Part shown: in pieces, positions 26,627 through 35,668 of the stretch | How the letters are laid out: each line of letters begins with the position of its first letter | Numbering within the stretch: position 1 is the stretch's first letter | Source: Actinosynnema sp. ALI-1.44 | Lineage (GTDB): Bacteria > Actinomycetota > Actinomycetes > Mycobacteriales > Pseudonocardiaceae | Direction: 5' to 3' | NCBI RefSeq assembly: GCF_001984155.1 | Contig: NZ_MTQO01000050.1 | Coordinates: 1 to 64,000, forward strand | Length of the DNA stretch: 64,000 bases | Made by a program: the position numbers and the translations under genes | The notes under the pieces: generated by a model | Databases searched by the model: none | The model's input: only the letters and a program-made list of their open reading frames with translations | What the model was told of the DNA's origin: nothing

Positions 26627-27445
26627 TCAGCCAGTCGCGAGTGCGAGAGGCAGGAACAGACGCTCCCTGTCGCCGGGGTGTGACGCTCCGTGCACCATCT
26701 CCGTGGTGTCGAACACCTGCTCGGCACCATGACTTTCCAGCCATTCGCGCAGCTCGGAGTGAGTGTCGGCGAGGTGGAACCGGCTCGGCTGGTCGCTCCC
26801 GGCGGCCAGATCGGCGATCAGATCCTGCGCCGTCCGCACGTCGTCGGCGACGAGGGGCCCGATTGCCGTGTTGTCCACGTTACGCCAGGCGACACCGTAT
26901 CCACGAACGCCGTCCGTGCCCTCGATCACACGCACTTGGTCGGCGACCGCGGGCAGCGCGCGCAGCACGTGCTCCCGTGGCGCGCCGAACACCGCCGCGT
27001 CCAGCTCCGCGATCGCCGGGATGTCCTCAGTGGACGCCGGGCGGGACGCGCCGGCCGGCGTCAGCCGCAGGTCACCCGCGTACCTCGTGCACGTGCCGAC
27101 CGACCGGAACCCGAGTTTCTCGTACAGGGGCTTGCCGAACCTGGTCGCGGTCAGCCAGGTCGACTCCGTCCCGGCGTCCGCGATGGCGTGTTCCATCAGC
27201 CGCGTGCCCAGCCCCTGCCTGCCGAACTTCTCCGCGACGAGCATCATTCCGATGGCCGACAACCGGGTTCCGTACCTGGTCGAGACCACGCACCCGGCGA
27301 GCCCGCCGCCCGGGTCGTCGATGCCGAACACGACGCCGATCTCGAACATGAGGTTCCAGATCCGGGCGTCGGGCGTCCAGTCCCGTGACACGGCCAGTTC
27401 GAGGCAGTCATCCAGTCGGGTGGCGTCGATGCGCTTGATCAGCAT
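26627..27445 (-). CDS. GNAT family N-acetyltransferase with C-terminal extension
   Basis: 272 residues from ATG 27445. The acetyl-CoA-binding motif A is visible as IGMMLVAEKFGRQGLGTRLMEHAI, and motif B as LTATRFGKPLYEKLGFRSVG. The second half (from about residue 140) is a further GNAT-like domain of the type often found fused C-terminally, with YGVAWRN and AIGPLVADD. Substrate unknown. It lies upstream of parE on the same strand with an 83-nt gap, and its own upstream neighbour is a methyltransferase. Confidence 0.8.
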   Translation of the reverse strand: MLIKRIDATRLDDCLELAVSRDWTPDARIWNLMFEIGVVFGIDDPGGGLAGCVVSTRYGTRLSAIGMMLVAEKFGRQGLGTRLMEHAIADAGTESTWLTATRFGKPLYEKLGFRSVGTCTRYAGDLRLTPAGASRPASTEDIPAIAELDAAVFGAPREHVLRALPAVADQVRVIEGTDGVRGYGVAWRNVDNTAIGPLVADDVRTAQDLIADLAAGSDQPSRFHLADTHSELREWLESHGAEQVFDTTEMVHGASHPGDRERLFLPLALATG

Positions 27446-27485
27446 CGGGCCACGGTACAAACGGGGCTCCCACCCGACCAGGGGT

Positions 27486-28211
27486 TTAACCGCTGACGAT
27501 CAACCGGAACCCCGCGTCGTACTCGTCGAGTTCCAGCAGGTCGGCGTGCTTGTCGTGCCACGTCCCGTCGGCCAGGTCGGACCGCAGCCTCGCCAGCCCG
27601 CGCTCGACCGCGTCCCGAGGAGCCTGCGCCAGCGCCGAGCACGTGTCCCGCACGGTCAGGTACGCCTCGGGCCTGCGCCAGTACGCGGGGAAAACGCCGT
27701 CTGTGAAGTCCCACGGCAGCGGCAAGGGGATCACGCTGTCCGCGCCGAGTTCCGCGGCGATGTCCGGTGCGGACGGCCGGGACAGCTCCAACTCGGCGAT
27801 CTGCGGCACGTATTCGCGCACGAACCAGAAATCCGCGTGCGACCGGGTGTCATAGGCGAGCACGACCCGGCGCGGCGCGACCCGGCGCAACTCCGCGACA
27901 CCCCGGCGCCAGTCGGACCAATGGTGCACCGTGAGCACGGCCAGTACTGCCTCCACCGCGTTGTCCCTGACAGGCAGGGCTTCCGCGACGGCACGGACGA
28001 CCGGAGCGGCGTCCGTGCCGCGTTGGGCGACCATTCCACCGGACGGCTCGACCGCGTAAACCACTCGATCGGATGGTTCGTAGCTCCCCGCGCCCGCGCC
28101 GACGTCCAGCACCGTCCGCGTCTGCCCCAGCGCCGCGAGGATCGCCGACATCCAGCGCGGATCGGTACGCCGCGCGGTGGCGTAACCGACGCTTATCGAG
28201 TCGTAGAGCAC
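27486..28211 (-). CDS. Class I SAM-dependent methyltransferase (UbiE/COQ5-like)
   Basis: 241 residues if started at GTG 28211. The SAM motif I is VLDVGAGAGSYEPSD, followed by VYAVEPSGGMVAQRG, a post-I acidic strand with VRAVAEALPVRDNAVEAVLAVLTVHHWSDW, which is the classic small-molecule methyltransferase pattern. The start follows the PRISE-type reductase stop by 15 nt, so the two are probably in one operon. Longer in-frame reading upstream overlaps the reductase and shows no family resemblance. Substrate unknown. Confidence 0.8.
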   Translation of the reverse strand: MLYDSISVGYATARRTDPRWMSAILAALGQTRTVLDVGAGAGSYEPSDRVVYAVEPSGGMVAQRGTDAAPVVRAVAEALPVRDNAVEAVLAVLTVHHWSDWRRGVAELRRVAPRRVVLAYDTRSHADFWFVREYVPQIAELELSRPSAPDIAAELGADSVIPLPLPWDFTDGVFPAYWRRPEAYLTVRDTCSALAQAPRDAVERGLARLRSDLADGTWHDKHADLLELDEYDAGFRLIVSG

Positions 28212-28225
28212 ACCCCAGCCTAGGC

Positions 28226-29263
28226 TCAGGGGATCACCTTGCGCCGACGGAAATCCGCGAAGATGTCGAGGAACATCCGCTCTGTGTCGACGAACTCGTG
28301 GAAGCCCATCCGGCGTGCCTTGCCGCCGTCGGCGAGGAAGTCGTAGTCCCACGAGAAGACGAAGTCACCGAACCCCCACGACGAGACTTCCTTGTACGCG
28401 AGCGGTTCCAGCCCGTACTTGGCCACCATCTCGTTCCACAGCGGCTCCTTGTCGGCCATCACGACGTCCAACTGCATCTGAAGCGGGGGCGCGACGTCCA
28501 TCTCGAAGAACCTGGCGATCTTCGGCCACAGGTCGGTCCAGCGGAACAGGTCGCCGTTGTTGATGTTGAACGCCTGGTTCGCGCACTGCTCGTTGGTGGC
28601 GGCCCACACCGTCGCCTTGGCCAGCAGGCCCGCGTCGGTCATCTCCAGCAGCGGCCCGTAGGCGCCCGGCTTGCCGGGGAACCGCAGGGGCAGGCCGAGT
28701 TCCTTGGACATGGCCGCGTAGACCGCGATCACCATGGCGAGGTTCATCGGGTTGCCGAGCCCGAAGCCGGCGACCACGGACGGCCGGATCGCCGACCAGG
28801 TCCACGTCCCGGCACGCCGTTCCAGCAGTTGCTGCTGGGCGACGTTGAACTCGGGCGGCATGTGGCCCGGGTCGTCCTCCCGCGCCGGTGTCTTGAACGG
28901 CCCGAGGTGTGCGCCGTAGACCTTGTAGCCCTGCATCAGGCTGATGTGCCGGACGAACGGGTCCACCGCGTCGACCACGTTGGCCAGCATCTCCACGTTG
29001 GGCGCCACGAGCTCCGCCCAGGTGGGCCGGTCCTGGTATGCCGCATAGAAGACGTGTGTGACCTCGGTCAGACCGCCCAGCTTGGCGTGCGTGTCGGCCG
29101 GGTCGAGCAGGTCGGCCGCGAGGTAGGTGACCTTGTCGGTGTCCACCCCGCCACGGCGGGAGACGCCGACGATCCGCCAGTCGTCCAACGTGCTCAGGTA
29201 GTCGATGAGATTGCTGCCGATGACCCCGTTCGCGCCGACGACGAGGGCGACCTTCTGTTCCAT
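28226..29263 (-). CDS. NAD(P)-dependent reductase of the PRISE (progesterone 5-beta-reductase/iridoid synthase) type
   Basis: 345-residue extended short-chain dehydrogenase. The N-terminus VALVVGANGVIGSNLIDYLSTL is the NADP-binding Rossmann motif. Instead of the YxxxK of ordinary SDRs it has SLMQGYKVYGAHLGPFKTPARE, which matches the GxKxYxGP signature of PRISE enzymes in plants and bacteria; the lysine and tyrosine of that signature are both present. IRPSVVAGFGLGNPMNLAM and the FRWTDLWPKIARFF region also fit. It reduces activated C=C bonds of enones in known members; the bacterial substrate is unknown. A divergent LysR regulator adjoins it. Confidence 0.82.
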   Translation of the reverse strand: MEQKVALVVGANGVIGSNLIDYLSTLDDWRIVGVSRRGGVDTDKVTYLAADLLDPADTHAKLGGLTEVTHVFYAAYQDRPTWAELVAPNVEMLANVVDAVDPFVRHISLMQGYKVYGAHLGPFKTPAREDDPGHMPPEFNVAQQQLLERRAGTWTWSAIRPSVVAGFGLGNPMNLAMVIAVYAAMSKELGLPLRFPGKPGAYGPLLEMTDAGLLAKATVWAATNEQCANQAFNINNGDLFRWTDLWPKIARFFEMDVAPPLQMQLDVVMADKEPLWNEMVAKYGLEPLAYKEVSSWGFGDFVFSWDYDFLADGGKARRMGFHEFVDTERMFLDIFADFRRRKVIP

Positions 29264-29334
29264 GTCCTGATCTTGCGCCGGTCAGATGCCATAAGTCCAA
29301 GTCTTGCTTGTCACAGCTGCTATAGAATTTGGTC

Positions 29335-30204
29335 ATGGCAACCCTCCGTCAACTGGAGTACCTGGTGACCGTGGTCGACGAGGGATCGTTCACCCGCGCG
29401 GCGGAGTTGTTGCACGTCACACAGCCCGCGCTGTCCCACCAGATCCGTGTGCTGGAGAAGGACAGCGGCGGGGCCCTGCTGGAACGGCTGCCCCGGTCGG
29501 TCCGCCTCACGCCGATGGGCCGCGCGATGCTGCCGCACGCACGGGCGGCGTTGGCCGACGCCGAACGCGCCCGGTGCGCCGCCAGGCAGGCGTCCGGCCT
29601 GGAGACCGGCGAGTTGCAGCTGGCCACGTTGTACTCGGTCAGCCTCGGCGTGCTGCCCGCTGTGCTGCGGGCGTGGCGGCGGCGCTGCGAAGGCGTCCAC
29701 ATCCGGCTGTTCGAGCACCGGCACGCCGACGAACTGCACGCCGCGATGCTCGCGGGCCAGGCCGACCTGGCCGTCGGGCCACCGCCGCCGGGCTGGCAGG
29801 GTCCACTCTGGACGCTCGGGACCGAGGAGTTCGTCGTGGTCGACCCGGAGGCGCCGTACGGAGCGACCACGGTCGAGCTGCGGACGCTGGCGGCCCGCAG
29901 CTGGGTGCACTACGCGCCGGGCCACGGCCTTGCCGACGTGCTCGACCAGGCGTGCGCCGCCGCGGGATTCTGGCCGTCCGCGGCGGTCCGGACCGAACAG
30001 ACCGCGGCGGCGCCGATCCTCGCGGCCGCCGGGCTGGGACCGACACTGGTGCCGAGCACCATCCTCCCGCCGTCCTTCGACGGACCGGTGCTGCGGCCGG
30101 ACCCGCCGATCACCCGGCCGCTCGCGGCGTACACCCGGAGCGCTCCCGACCCGCTGACCTCGGCCTTCGTCGAAACGCTGCGGGCGGAAAAACCGGTGGT
30201 CTGA
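29335..30204 (+). CDS. LysR-family transcriptional regulator
   Basis: 289 residues from ATG 29335. N-terminal winged HTH: LRQLEYLVTVVDEGSFTRAAELLHVTQPALSHQIRVLEKDSGGALLER. The remainder is the LysR substrate-binding domain. It is divergent from the PRISE-type reductase with only 71 nt between the starts, so it most likely controls that gene and the methyltransferase after it. The intergenic gap contains CAAGTCTTG, a short palindrome that could be part of its operator, and TATAGAAT close to the LysR start. A perfect hairpin follows the stop. Confidence 0.9.
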   Translation: MATLRQLEYLVTVVDEGSFTRAAELLHVTQPALSHQIRVLEKDSGGALLERLPRSVRLTPMGRAMLPHARAALADAERARCAARQASGLETGELQLATLYSVSLGVLPAVLRAWRRRCEGVHIRLFEHRHADELHAAMLAGQADLAVGPPPPGWQGPLWTLGTEEFVVVDPEAPYGATTVELRTLAARSWVHYAPGHGLADVLDQACAAAGFWPSAAVRTEQTAAAPILAAAGLGPTLVPSTILPPSFDGPVLRPDPPITRPLAAYTRSAPDPLTSAFVETLRAEKPVV

Positions 30205-30207
30205 TCG

Positions 30208-30234
30208 TTGCCCGCGGTGTTACGGTGCGGGCAA
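30208..30234 (+). terminator. Terminator of the LysR gene
   Basis: TTGCCCGC (30208-30215) pairs with GCGGGCAA (30227-30234) over 8 bp with an 11-nt loop, starting 3 nt after the stop codon. Confidence 0.6.
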
Positions 30235-30287
30235 TCCAACCGGGCCGTCGGGGCCCTAGAAAGTGATGGCCAATGAGTGTGCGTCCC

Positions 30288-30330
30288 GAGGGCGCCGGGT
30301 AAGCGTGTTTTCTGGCGTGATGGCGCCCTC
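30288..30330 (+). promoter_or_regulatory. Leader hairpin upstream of the RNHCP gene pair
   Basis: GAGGGCGCC (30288-30296) and GGCGCCCTC (30322-30330) form a perfect 9-bp GC-rich stem around a 25-nt loop that contains TGTTTTCTGG. It lies 44-86 nt upstream of the first RNHCP start. Since the terminator of the preceding gene is already at 30208-30234, this is likely part of the RNHCP leader and a candidate attenuator. Confidence 0.4.
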
Positions 30331-30373
30331 CTTCCGGTGATCGTTCGACCACATCCCGGCTTGGAGCCCAGAG

Positions 30374-30715
30374 TTGACCATCAAGAACCCCTATCTCAGC
30401 ATGGACACGTTCACCTGCGTCCGATGTGGACTTGTCGTGTCCAGGCAGGCCCCGGAGGGGCGGCCGCGCAACCACTGCCCCAGCTGCCTGCACTCCCAGC
30501 ACACCGCGGACACCGACTGCCAGTCGCGGATGATCCCGATCTCGATCGCCGTGCTGCGCAACGGCGACTGGATGCTCATCCACCGCTGCACCCGGTGCGA
30601 CGAGCTGACGTCCAACCCGATCAGCGGTGACGACAACCAGCTCATCCTGGTGCGGATGGCGGTCAGGCCGCTGGCCCAGCCGCCGTTCCCGCTGGAAGCG
30701 TTCGGGGACCTGTGA
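30374..30715 (+). CDS. RNHCP-domain zinc-ribbon protein (first copy)
   Basis: 113 residues from TTG 30374, chosen because GGAG lies 7 nt upstream; an ATG at 30401 has no ribosome binding site. The protein has four CxxC-type pairs: CVRCG, RNHCPSC (the name-giving motif), a lone TDCQ and CTRCDE. It also has MIPISIAVLRNGDWMLIHRC and GDDNQLILVRMAVRPL, all features of the RNHCP family, small presumed zinc-binding proteins of unknown function. A paralogue follows with a 1-nt overlap. Confidence 0.85.
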   Translation: MTIKNPYLSMDTFTCVRCGLVVSRQAPEGRPRNHCPSCLHSQHTADTDCQSRMIPISIAVLRNGDWMLIHRCTRCDELTSNPISGDDNQLILVRMAVRPLAQPPFPLEAFGDL

Positions 30716-31113
30716 TGCCGCGCCGACACCCCGTGCGTGGTGTCCCGCAGCGCGCGAAGGACAAACGGCGAGACAACCCAGGCGACGCGTTCAGGTGCGT
30801 CGGCTGCCGTCTCGACGTGCCCTTCCACGCACCTGGCACAGCGCACCGCAACCACTGCCCGAACTGCCTGACCAGCCTGCACGTCGACGGCCGGATCCCT
30901 GGCGATCGGCGGGCTCGCTGCCGTGGCCGGATGGTCGCGTTGAGCCTGTCGGTCCGCCCGGACGGCGAATGGATGATCATCCACAGCTGTCTGGCGTGCG
31001 ACGAGCTCAGCGCGAACCGCGTCGCCGGTGACGACAACGCGCTCGTGCTGCTCCGCATGGCGTTGCGGCCGTTCGGCGCACGGTTGCCGCAGCGCGCGTT
31101 GCTGGCGTTGTAG
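30715..31113 (+). CDS. RNHCP-domain zinc-ribbon protein (second copy)
   Basis: 132 residues from ATG 30715, which overlaps the TGA of the first copy (TGATG). A basic N-terminal extension (RRHPVRGVPQRAKDKRRD) precedes FRCVGCRLDV, HRNHCPNCLTSLH, RARCRGRMVALSL, EWMIIHSCLACDELS and GDDNALVLLRMALRPF. Layout is identical to the first copy, so this is a tandem duplication that has diverged to roughly half identity by eye. Transcription runs into the convergent xthA gene with no gap. Confidence 0.85.
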   Translation: MPRRHPVRGVPQRAKDKRRDNPGDAFRCVGCRLDVPFHAPGTAHRNHCPNCLTSLHVDGRIPGDRRARCRGRMVALSLSVRPDGEWMIIHSCLACDELSANRVAGDDNALVLLRMALRPFGARLPQRALLAL

Positions 31114-31977
31114 CTACTTCGATTGCGGGAGTTTCTTCGAGCCGCGCTTGACGGCGGGAGCGGACGGTGGCGGCACCACCGGTCCTATGTCGCCGTCAGG
31201 CGCGGTGTCCAGGTCAGCGATCACGGGAGCGTGGTCGCTCGGCCCGGTGCCCTTGCGTGCCTGCCTGTCCACCCACGACGCCTGCACCCGCTCGGCCACC
31301 GGCGAACTGGCCAGGATCAGGTCGATCCGCATGCCCAGGTCCTGGTGGAACATGCCCGCCCGGTAGTCCCAGTACGAGAAGACACGCTTGTCCGGCCAAC
31401 GGTCGCGCATGACATCGTGCAAACCCAACGCCTGCAACTCGGCCAACGCGGCCCGCTCCGGTGGCGTCACGTGCGTCTGGCCAATGTAGGCATCCGGGTC
31501 GAATACGTCCGCGTCGGTGGGCGCGATGTTCATGTCACCGCACACGACCACGGCCTCCGGCCCGGCTTTCACCACGTCACGCAGGACGCCCAGCCAGGCG
31601 AGTTTGTACTGGTAGTGCTCCGAGTCAGGCGTACGGCCGTTGGGCACGTACAACGAGTGCACCCGGACGCCGTCGCAGGTCGCGGAAACCGCACGCGCCT
31701 CGACGTGCGGGAAACCCGGCGCCCCAGGCAAACCGACGGTCACGTCCTCCAGACCGACCTTGGACAGGATCGCGACGCCGTTCCACTGCACCTCGCCGTT
31801 CAGCGCGACCTGGTAGCCGCGGCTGCCGAGTTCGTCACCGAGGAGCTTGGTGAACGCCTCGTCGGCGAGCTTGGTCTCCTGCAGGCACACGACGTCGGGT
31901 TTGCGCTGGTCCAGCCACGGCAACAGCCGGGGGACACGCTGCTTGACCGAGTTCACGTTCCACGTCGCTATACGCAC
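31114..31977 (-). CDS. xthA: Exodeoxyribonuclease III
   Basis: 287 residues from GTG 31977. An AP endonuclease/3'-5' exonuclease for base-excision repair. Metal and catalytic motifs are visible: VRIATWNVNSVKQR, DVVCLQETKL with the metal Glu, HSLYVPNGR, VVCGDMNIAPTDADVFDP, DLGMRIDLILAS and the final GPSDHAPVIADL with the catalytic Asp-His pair. A Pro/Lys-rich C-terminal tail is a mild extension. It is convergent with the RNHCP pair, the two stops being adjacent. Confidence 0.93.
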   Translation of the reverse strand: MRIATWNVNSVKQRVPRLLPWLDQRKPDVVCLQETKLADEAFTKLLGDELGSRGYQVALNGEVQWNGVAILSKVGLEDVTVGLPGAPGFPHVEARAVSATCDGVRVHSLYVPNGRTPDSEHYQYKLAWLGVLRDVVKAGPEAVVVCGDMNIAPTDADVFDPDAYIGQTHVTPPERAALAELQALGLHDVMRDRWPDKRVFSYWDYRAGMFHQDLGMRIDLILASSPVAERVQASWVDRQARKGTGPSDHAPVIADLDTAPDGDIGPVVPPPSAPAVKRGSKKLPQSK

Positions 31978-32194
31978 GCCGCCCACGGTAGCCCCCCGCA
32001 CCGACAATCACCCGGTGCAGCGCCGACGAGCGAGCCCGGCAAAGACCTGACGTTCCCGGTTCCGTTGATGTCGGCGAGTTTCCTCATGTGCCGCGACGGG
32101 CGGTACCGGAATGTTCCGCCCATGTCCCGGGAAGGGTCCGGCCCTGATCGTGCCAGAATCTGCGCAGCCATTCCGGCGCACACTGAGGGGAACC

Positions 32195-33082
32195 ATGACA
32201 CGCCGTCTGTCTGCCTTATCGCTGTTTGCCGCCACCGCGGCCCTGCTCACCGGGTGCTCCATCGCGAACCCGACGTCCAGCGAGGTCTCGCTGCAGTACG
32301 GCGCGGGCCCCTTCGACTCGCGGAAGTTCGTGGAATGCGAGACCGACCGGGATGTCAGCGACGTCAACGACGACCACTACTACTACCCGAACGGCCAGCG
32401 GGACTTCACGTTCGGCGACGGCGACGGCATCGACTCGGCGCCGCTGACGTCGACGACGCAGGATTCGCAGGAGATCAAGGTGAACGGGACGGTGAAATTC
32501 ACCCTGACCACCGACTGCACGGAATTCACCGACCCGACCGGAAAGGTGTGGCCGGGCGGGAAACTGCAGATGTTCCACGAGTTGATCGCGTACAAGTACG
32601 ACGCGGCGCCGACCGACGGCGGCGAGCAGATGAAACCCGGCTGGACCGCGTTGCTGCGCAACTACGTCGGCGCGGCGCTGGACCGGGCCACCGACAACGA
32701 GGCGCTGAAGTACCCGTGGCAGAAGCTGTACACCGACGCGCAGTCGAAAGCCAAGTGGGAGAAGGACGTGCTGGCCCAACTGCCCGAGGTGCTCAAGAGC
32801 CTGACCCAGGGCGTCGACCTGATCACGATCAACTCGGTGTTGCTGCAGAAACCGGGAATCCAGCCGGGCCTGGTGCAGGGCCTGACCGACAAGCAGGCGG
32901 CCGAACTGCGCAGCCAGGCCGCGGACGTGGACAAGCAGGCCGCGGCGAACTTCCCCGGCGGGATTCCCGGTTATCAGGCGTACCAGCAACAACAGGCGGT
33001 GAACGAGGCGATCAAGTCCGGCAAGGTGCAGGTGCTGCCGGTGCCGCAGGGTTCACCGATCATGGTGTCGCCCAACAAGTGA
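32195..33082 (+). CDS. Exported lipoprotein with SPFH/band-7-like features
   Basis: 295 residues from ATG 32195, with GAGGGGAA upstream. Lipobox LLTGC follows a short hydrophobic signal. The mature protein (VSLQYGAGPFDSRKFVECE, QEIKVNGTVKFTLTTDC, then helical QSKAKWEKDVLAQLPEVLKSL) and the Ala/Gln-rich C-terminal helix resemble SPFH-domain proteins of actinobacteria, though this is by pattern only. It is probably anchored outside the membrane. No operon partner. Confidence 0.7.
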   Translation: MTRRLSALSLFAATAALLTGCSIANPTSSEVSLQYGAGPFDSRKFVECETDRDVSDVNDDHYYYPNGQRDFTFGDGDGIDSAPLTSTTQDSQEIKVNGTVKFTLTTDCTEFTDPTGKVWPGGKLQMFHELIAYKYDAAPTDGGEQMKPGWTALLRNYVGAALDRATDNEALKYPWQKLYTDAQSKAKWEKDVLAQLPEVLKSLTQGVDLITINSVLLQKPGIQPGLVQGLTDKQAAELRSQAADVDKQAAANFPGGIPGYQAYQQQQAVNEAIKSGKVQVLPVPQGSPIMVSPNK

Positions 33083-33083
33083 C

Positions 33084-34196
33084 TCACGCCTTCAGCAGCG
33101 CCTGGTCGAGGTCCTGCCAGAGGTCCTCGACGTCCTCGAGCCCGATCGACAGCCGCAGCAACTGCTCGCTGATGCCCGCGTCCGCGCGGGTGTCAGCGGG
33201 CATGATGCGGTGCGTCAGCGAACCGGGGTGCTGGATGAGGCTGTCGACACTGCCGAGACTGACCGCGGGCGTGACCACCCGCACCTCGCTGATCACGGCG
33301 AGCGGGTCGCCCGCCACCTCGATGGACACCAGCGCGCCGCCGATCGTCGGGTAGTGCACCCGCTCGACCTTGGGGTGCTCGGCGAGCCGCCGCGCGAGCT
33401 CCGCCGCAGTGGCCGACGCGGCACGGATCCGGACGGGAAGCGTGGAAAGCCCACGCAGCAACAGGTATCCCGCCATCGGGTGCAGCACACCGCCGGTGAC
33501 AAACCTGAGCTGACGCAGGACACGCGCGTACTCCTCGTCACACGCGATGATGCCGCCCATCACGTCGCCGTGGCCGCCGAGGAACTTCGTCGCGCTGTGC
33601 ATGACGATCCGCGCACCGCGCTCGGCGGGCCGTTGCAGGACCGGTGTCGCGAAAGTGTTGTCCACCAACACAGGCACCGGCCCAGCAGCCGCGACCACAG
33701 CCGCGATGTCCACTTCGGTCAACGTCGGGTTCGCCGGTGACTCGACGATGACCAGCCCGGTGTCCGGGCGGATCGCACTCGCCACCTCCTCGGCGGCAGC
33801 CCACGTGACGAACGTACCGAGCAAACCAGACTCGATCAGGTGATCCGTCGTGCCGTACAGCGGCCGTACCGCCACCACGTGCGGCTTGCCTTGGACAACC
33901 GATGCCAGCAGACACGCTGACAACGCGGCCATACCGCTCGCGAACGCGACAGCCGCCTGACAACCCTCGAGTTCAGCGAGGGCCGTCTCGAACCGTTCGA
34001 TCGTCGGGTTGCTGACGCGGCTGTAGATCGGCAGGCCACCGTCCAGCTCACCGGTGGTGAAGACGTCCAGGCGTGCCGCTTCGGCAGCGCTGTCCCGTGC
34101 CGGGTAGGTAGTGGAGAAGTCCAAGGGAACGGCATGCACGCCCAGGTCGACGAGATCATCGCGACCTGCGTGAACCGCGCGGGTGTCGAGAGCCAT
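33084..34196 (-). CDS. PLP-dependent trans-sulfuration enzyme (cystathionine/methionine gamma-lyase type)
   Basis: 370 residues from ATG 34196. A Cys/Met metabolism PLP enzyme: [66 protein letters not shown] and the Schiff-base lysine in [17 protein letters not shown]. The C-terminal [11 protein letters not shown] and [16 protein letters not shown] are typical. Cystathionine gamma-lyase, gamma-synthase and methionine gamma-lyase cannot be separated from sequence here. The divergent Lrp-family gene suggests control by an amino acid, so a catabolic lyase is the likeliest. Confidence 0.85.
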   Translation of the reverse strand: MALDTRAVHAGRDDLVDLGVHAVPLDFSTTYPARDSAAEAARLDVFTTGELDGGLPIYSRVSNPTIERFETALAELEGCQAAVAFASGMAALSACLLASVVQGKPHVVAVRPLYGTTDHLIESGLLGTFVTWAAAEEVASAIRPDTGLVIVESPANPTLTEVDIAAVVAAAGPVPVLVDNTFATPVLQRPAERGARIVMHSATKFLGGHGDVMGGIIACDEEYARVLRQLRFVTGGVLHPMAGYLLLRGLSTLPVRIRAASATAAELARRLAEHPKVERVHYPTIGGALVSIEVAGDPLAVISEVRVVTPAVSLGSVDSLIQHPGSLTHRIMPADTRADAGISEQLLRLSIGLEDVEDLWQDLDQALLKA

Positions 34197-34328
34197 GCCA
34201 CGCAGCATGCCCGCCCGTTCGGCGGCCGAGGGCAGCGTCCGCACCCAGTTCGGCGCAGACGCGTGATTGATCCTCCAGATTCGGCGGACAGCTCGATTCC
34301 CGGGCCGCGGCCGGATACGGTTCGGCGC

Positions 34329-34802
34329 ATGCCCGACACCGAGACCCTGGATTCGGTCGACGTCGCGATCCTGCGGACGCTGCAGGCCGACGGCCGGATC
34401 GCCAACAAGGACCTGGCCGCCCAGGTCGGCGTGGCGCCGTCGACCTGCCTCGACCGAGTGGCAAAGCTACGGCGTCTCGGCGTGATCACCGGCTACGCGG
34501 CGACAGTGGCACCGGAAACCGTCGGCCGCAGCGTCCAGGCCCTGCTCAGCGTGCAGGTCCAGCCGCATGCCCGGCCAGTGGTCGACCCGTTCGTGCAACA
34601 CGTGCTGTCCCTGCCGGAAACAGTGGCGCTGCACCACGTGACCGGAGCCAGCGACTTCATCGTGCACGTCGCGTGCAGCAGCACGGCCGACCTGCAACGC
34701 CTGGTGCTCGACGAGTACACCACCCGCCGCGAGGTCGGCCGCGTGGAAACCCACCTGATCTTCTCAACCTGGACCGGCGGCCCGATCCTGCCGCCGCGTT
34801 AA
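34329..34802 (+). CDS. Lrp/AsnC-family transcriptional regulator
   Basis: 157 residues from ATG 34329. N-terminal HTH: LDSVDVAILRTLQADGRIANKDLAAQVGVAPSTCLDRVAKLRRLGVITGY. C-terminal RAM/ligand domain: VQALLSVQVQPHAR, VALHHVTGASDFIVHVAC. It is divergent from the PLP gamma-lyase across 132 nt and is its probable regulator, responding to an amino acid such as methionine or cysteine (inference). Its TAA stop overlaps the stop of the convergent downstream gene as TTAA. Confidence 0.92.
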   Translation: MPDTETLDSVDVAILRTLQADGRIANKDLAAQVGVAPSTCLDRVAKLRRLGVITGYAATVAPETVGRSVQALLSVQVQPHARPVVDPFVQHVLSLPETVALHHVTGASDFIVHVACSSTADLQRLVLDEYTTRREVGRVETHLIFSTWTGGPILPPR

Positions 34803-35578
34803 CGCTGCAACAGACCGAAATCCGAAGACTCGACCGCCCACTCGTACGTCCCCACCGTGACTGCCTCGGTCGCGGCACGACGCGCGAAACCGTAGGCAGC
34901 GGCGGCAAGGCTCGCGCCGAGGCTGACACGCGCGACCCCAACCTCAGCGAACGCGGCGACACTCGGTGCCCCAGGACCGGCCATGACGTTCACCGGCCCG
35001 TCGACCTCGGCGACAAGTCCCTTGAGCACGCCCACATCGGTGAGTCCCGGGACGAAAACGCCGTCCGCGCCGGCGTCGAGATAGGCGGCGGCACGGGCGA
35101 TCGTGTCTGCCAGGTCGCCCGTGGACAGCAGGTACGTGTCGACGCGCGCGTTCACGAACAGGTCCGCGCCCGCGGCTTTCCGGACAGCGCCGATCCGCGC
35201 TGCCTGCTCGGAGATGGGGCGCAACGTCTCGGGGCCGCCGTGCCAGGCGTCCTCGAAGTTGATGCCCACCACGCCCGCGTCCTTGAACTCGGTGACGGAC
35301 CGCGCCACCCCGTCCAGGTCCTCGGCGTAACCACTCTCGATGTCGGCCGTGACCGGGAGATCCACAGCCTTCACGACGCGCCGGACGACCCCGAGCATGT
35401 CGGCGCGGCCGAGCTTCTCACCGTCCGGAACGCCGAGGCTCCACGCCACGCCCGCACTCGTGGTCGCCACCGCGGCCACTCCCGCCGCGGCGATCAGCCG
35501 AGCACTGCCAGCGTCCCACGCGTTGGCGAGCACAAGCGGCTCACCAGGCACATGCAGCGACCGAAACTGTTGGTACAT
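34799..35578 (-). CDS. Isocitrate lyase/PEP mutase-superfamily enzyme
   Basis: 259 residues from ATG 35578. A single (beta/alpha)8 domain with LVLANAWDAGSARLIAAAGV, VTADIESGYAEDLDGVA, VVGINFEDAWHG (metal-binding acidic residues), RIGAVRKAAGADLFVNARVDTYLL and PGLTDVGVLKGLV. The expected KKCGH signature of isocitrate lyase is absent, so the protein belongs to the short carboxyvinyl-carboxyphosphonate/oxaloacetate-hydrolase-like branch of unknown substrate. An upstream GTG directly before the ATG is an alternative start. Confidence 0.82.
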   Translation of the reverse strand: MYQQFRSLHVPGEPLVLANAWDAGSARLIAAAGVAAVATTSAGVAWSLGVPDGEKLGRADMLGVVRRVVKAVDLPVTADIESGYAEDLDGVARSVTEFKDAGVVGINFEDAWHGGPETLRPISEQAARIGAVRKAAGADLFVNARVDTYLLSTGDLADTIARAAAYLDAGADGVFVPGLTDVGVLKGLVAEVDGPVNVMAGPGAPSVAAFAEVGVARVSLGASLAAAAYGFARRAATEAVTVGTYEWAVESSDFGLLQR

Positions 35579-35668
35579 CACTATTGCCCGCCCCACTGTC
35601 CACTGATCGTTCCCGTCAAGCGTCGCGGACGACCGCAGGCGTGTCTGGCCATATTCGGACCTGATCAC

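Noticed and set aside
24381-26732. Long open frame on the + strand opposite parE
   Set aside because: Antisense shadow of a conserved topoisomerase gene, with no domain of its own.
30273-30302. Nine-codon frame in the RNHCP leader
   Set aside because: Only a weak ribosome binding site and no special codon content; it ends inside the leader stem, but the evidence is too slight to call a leader peptide.
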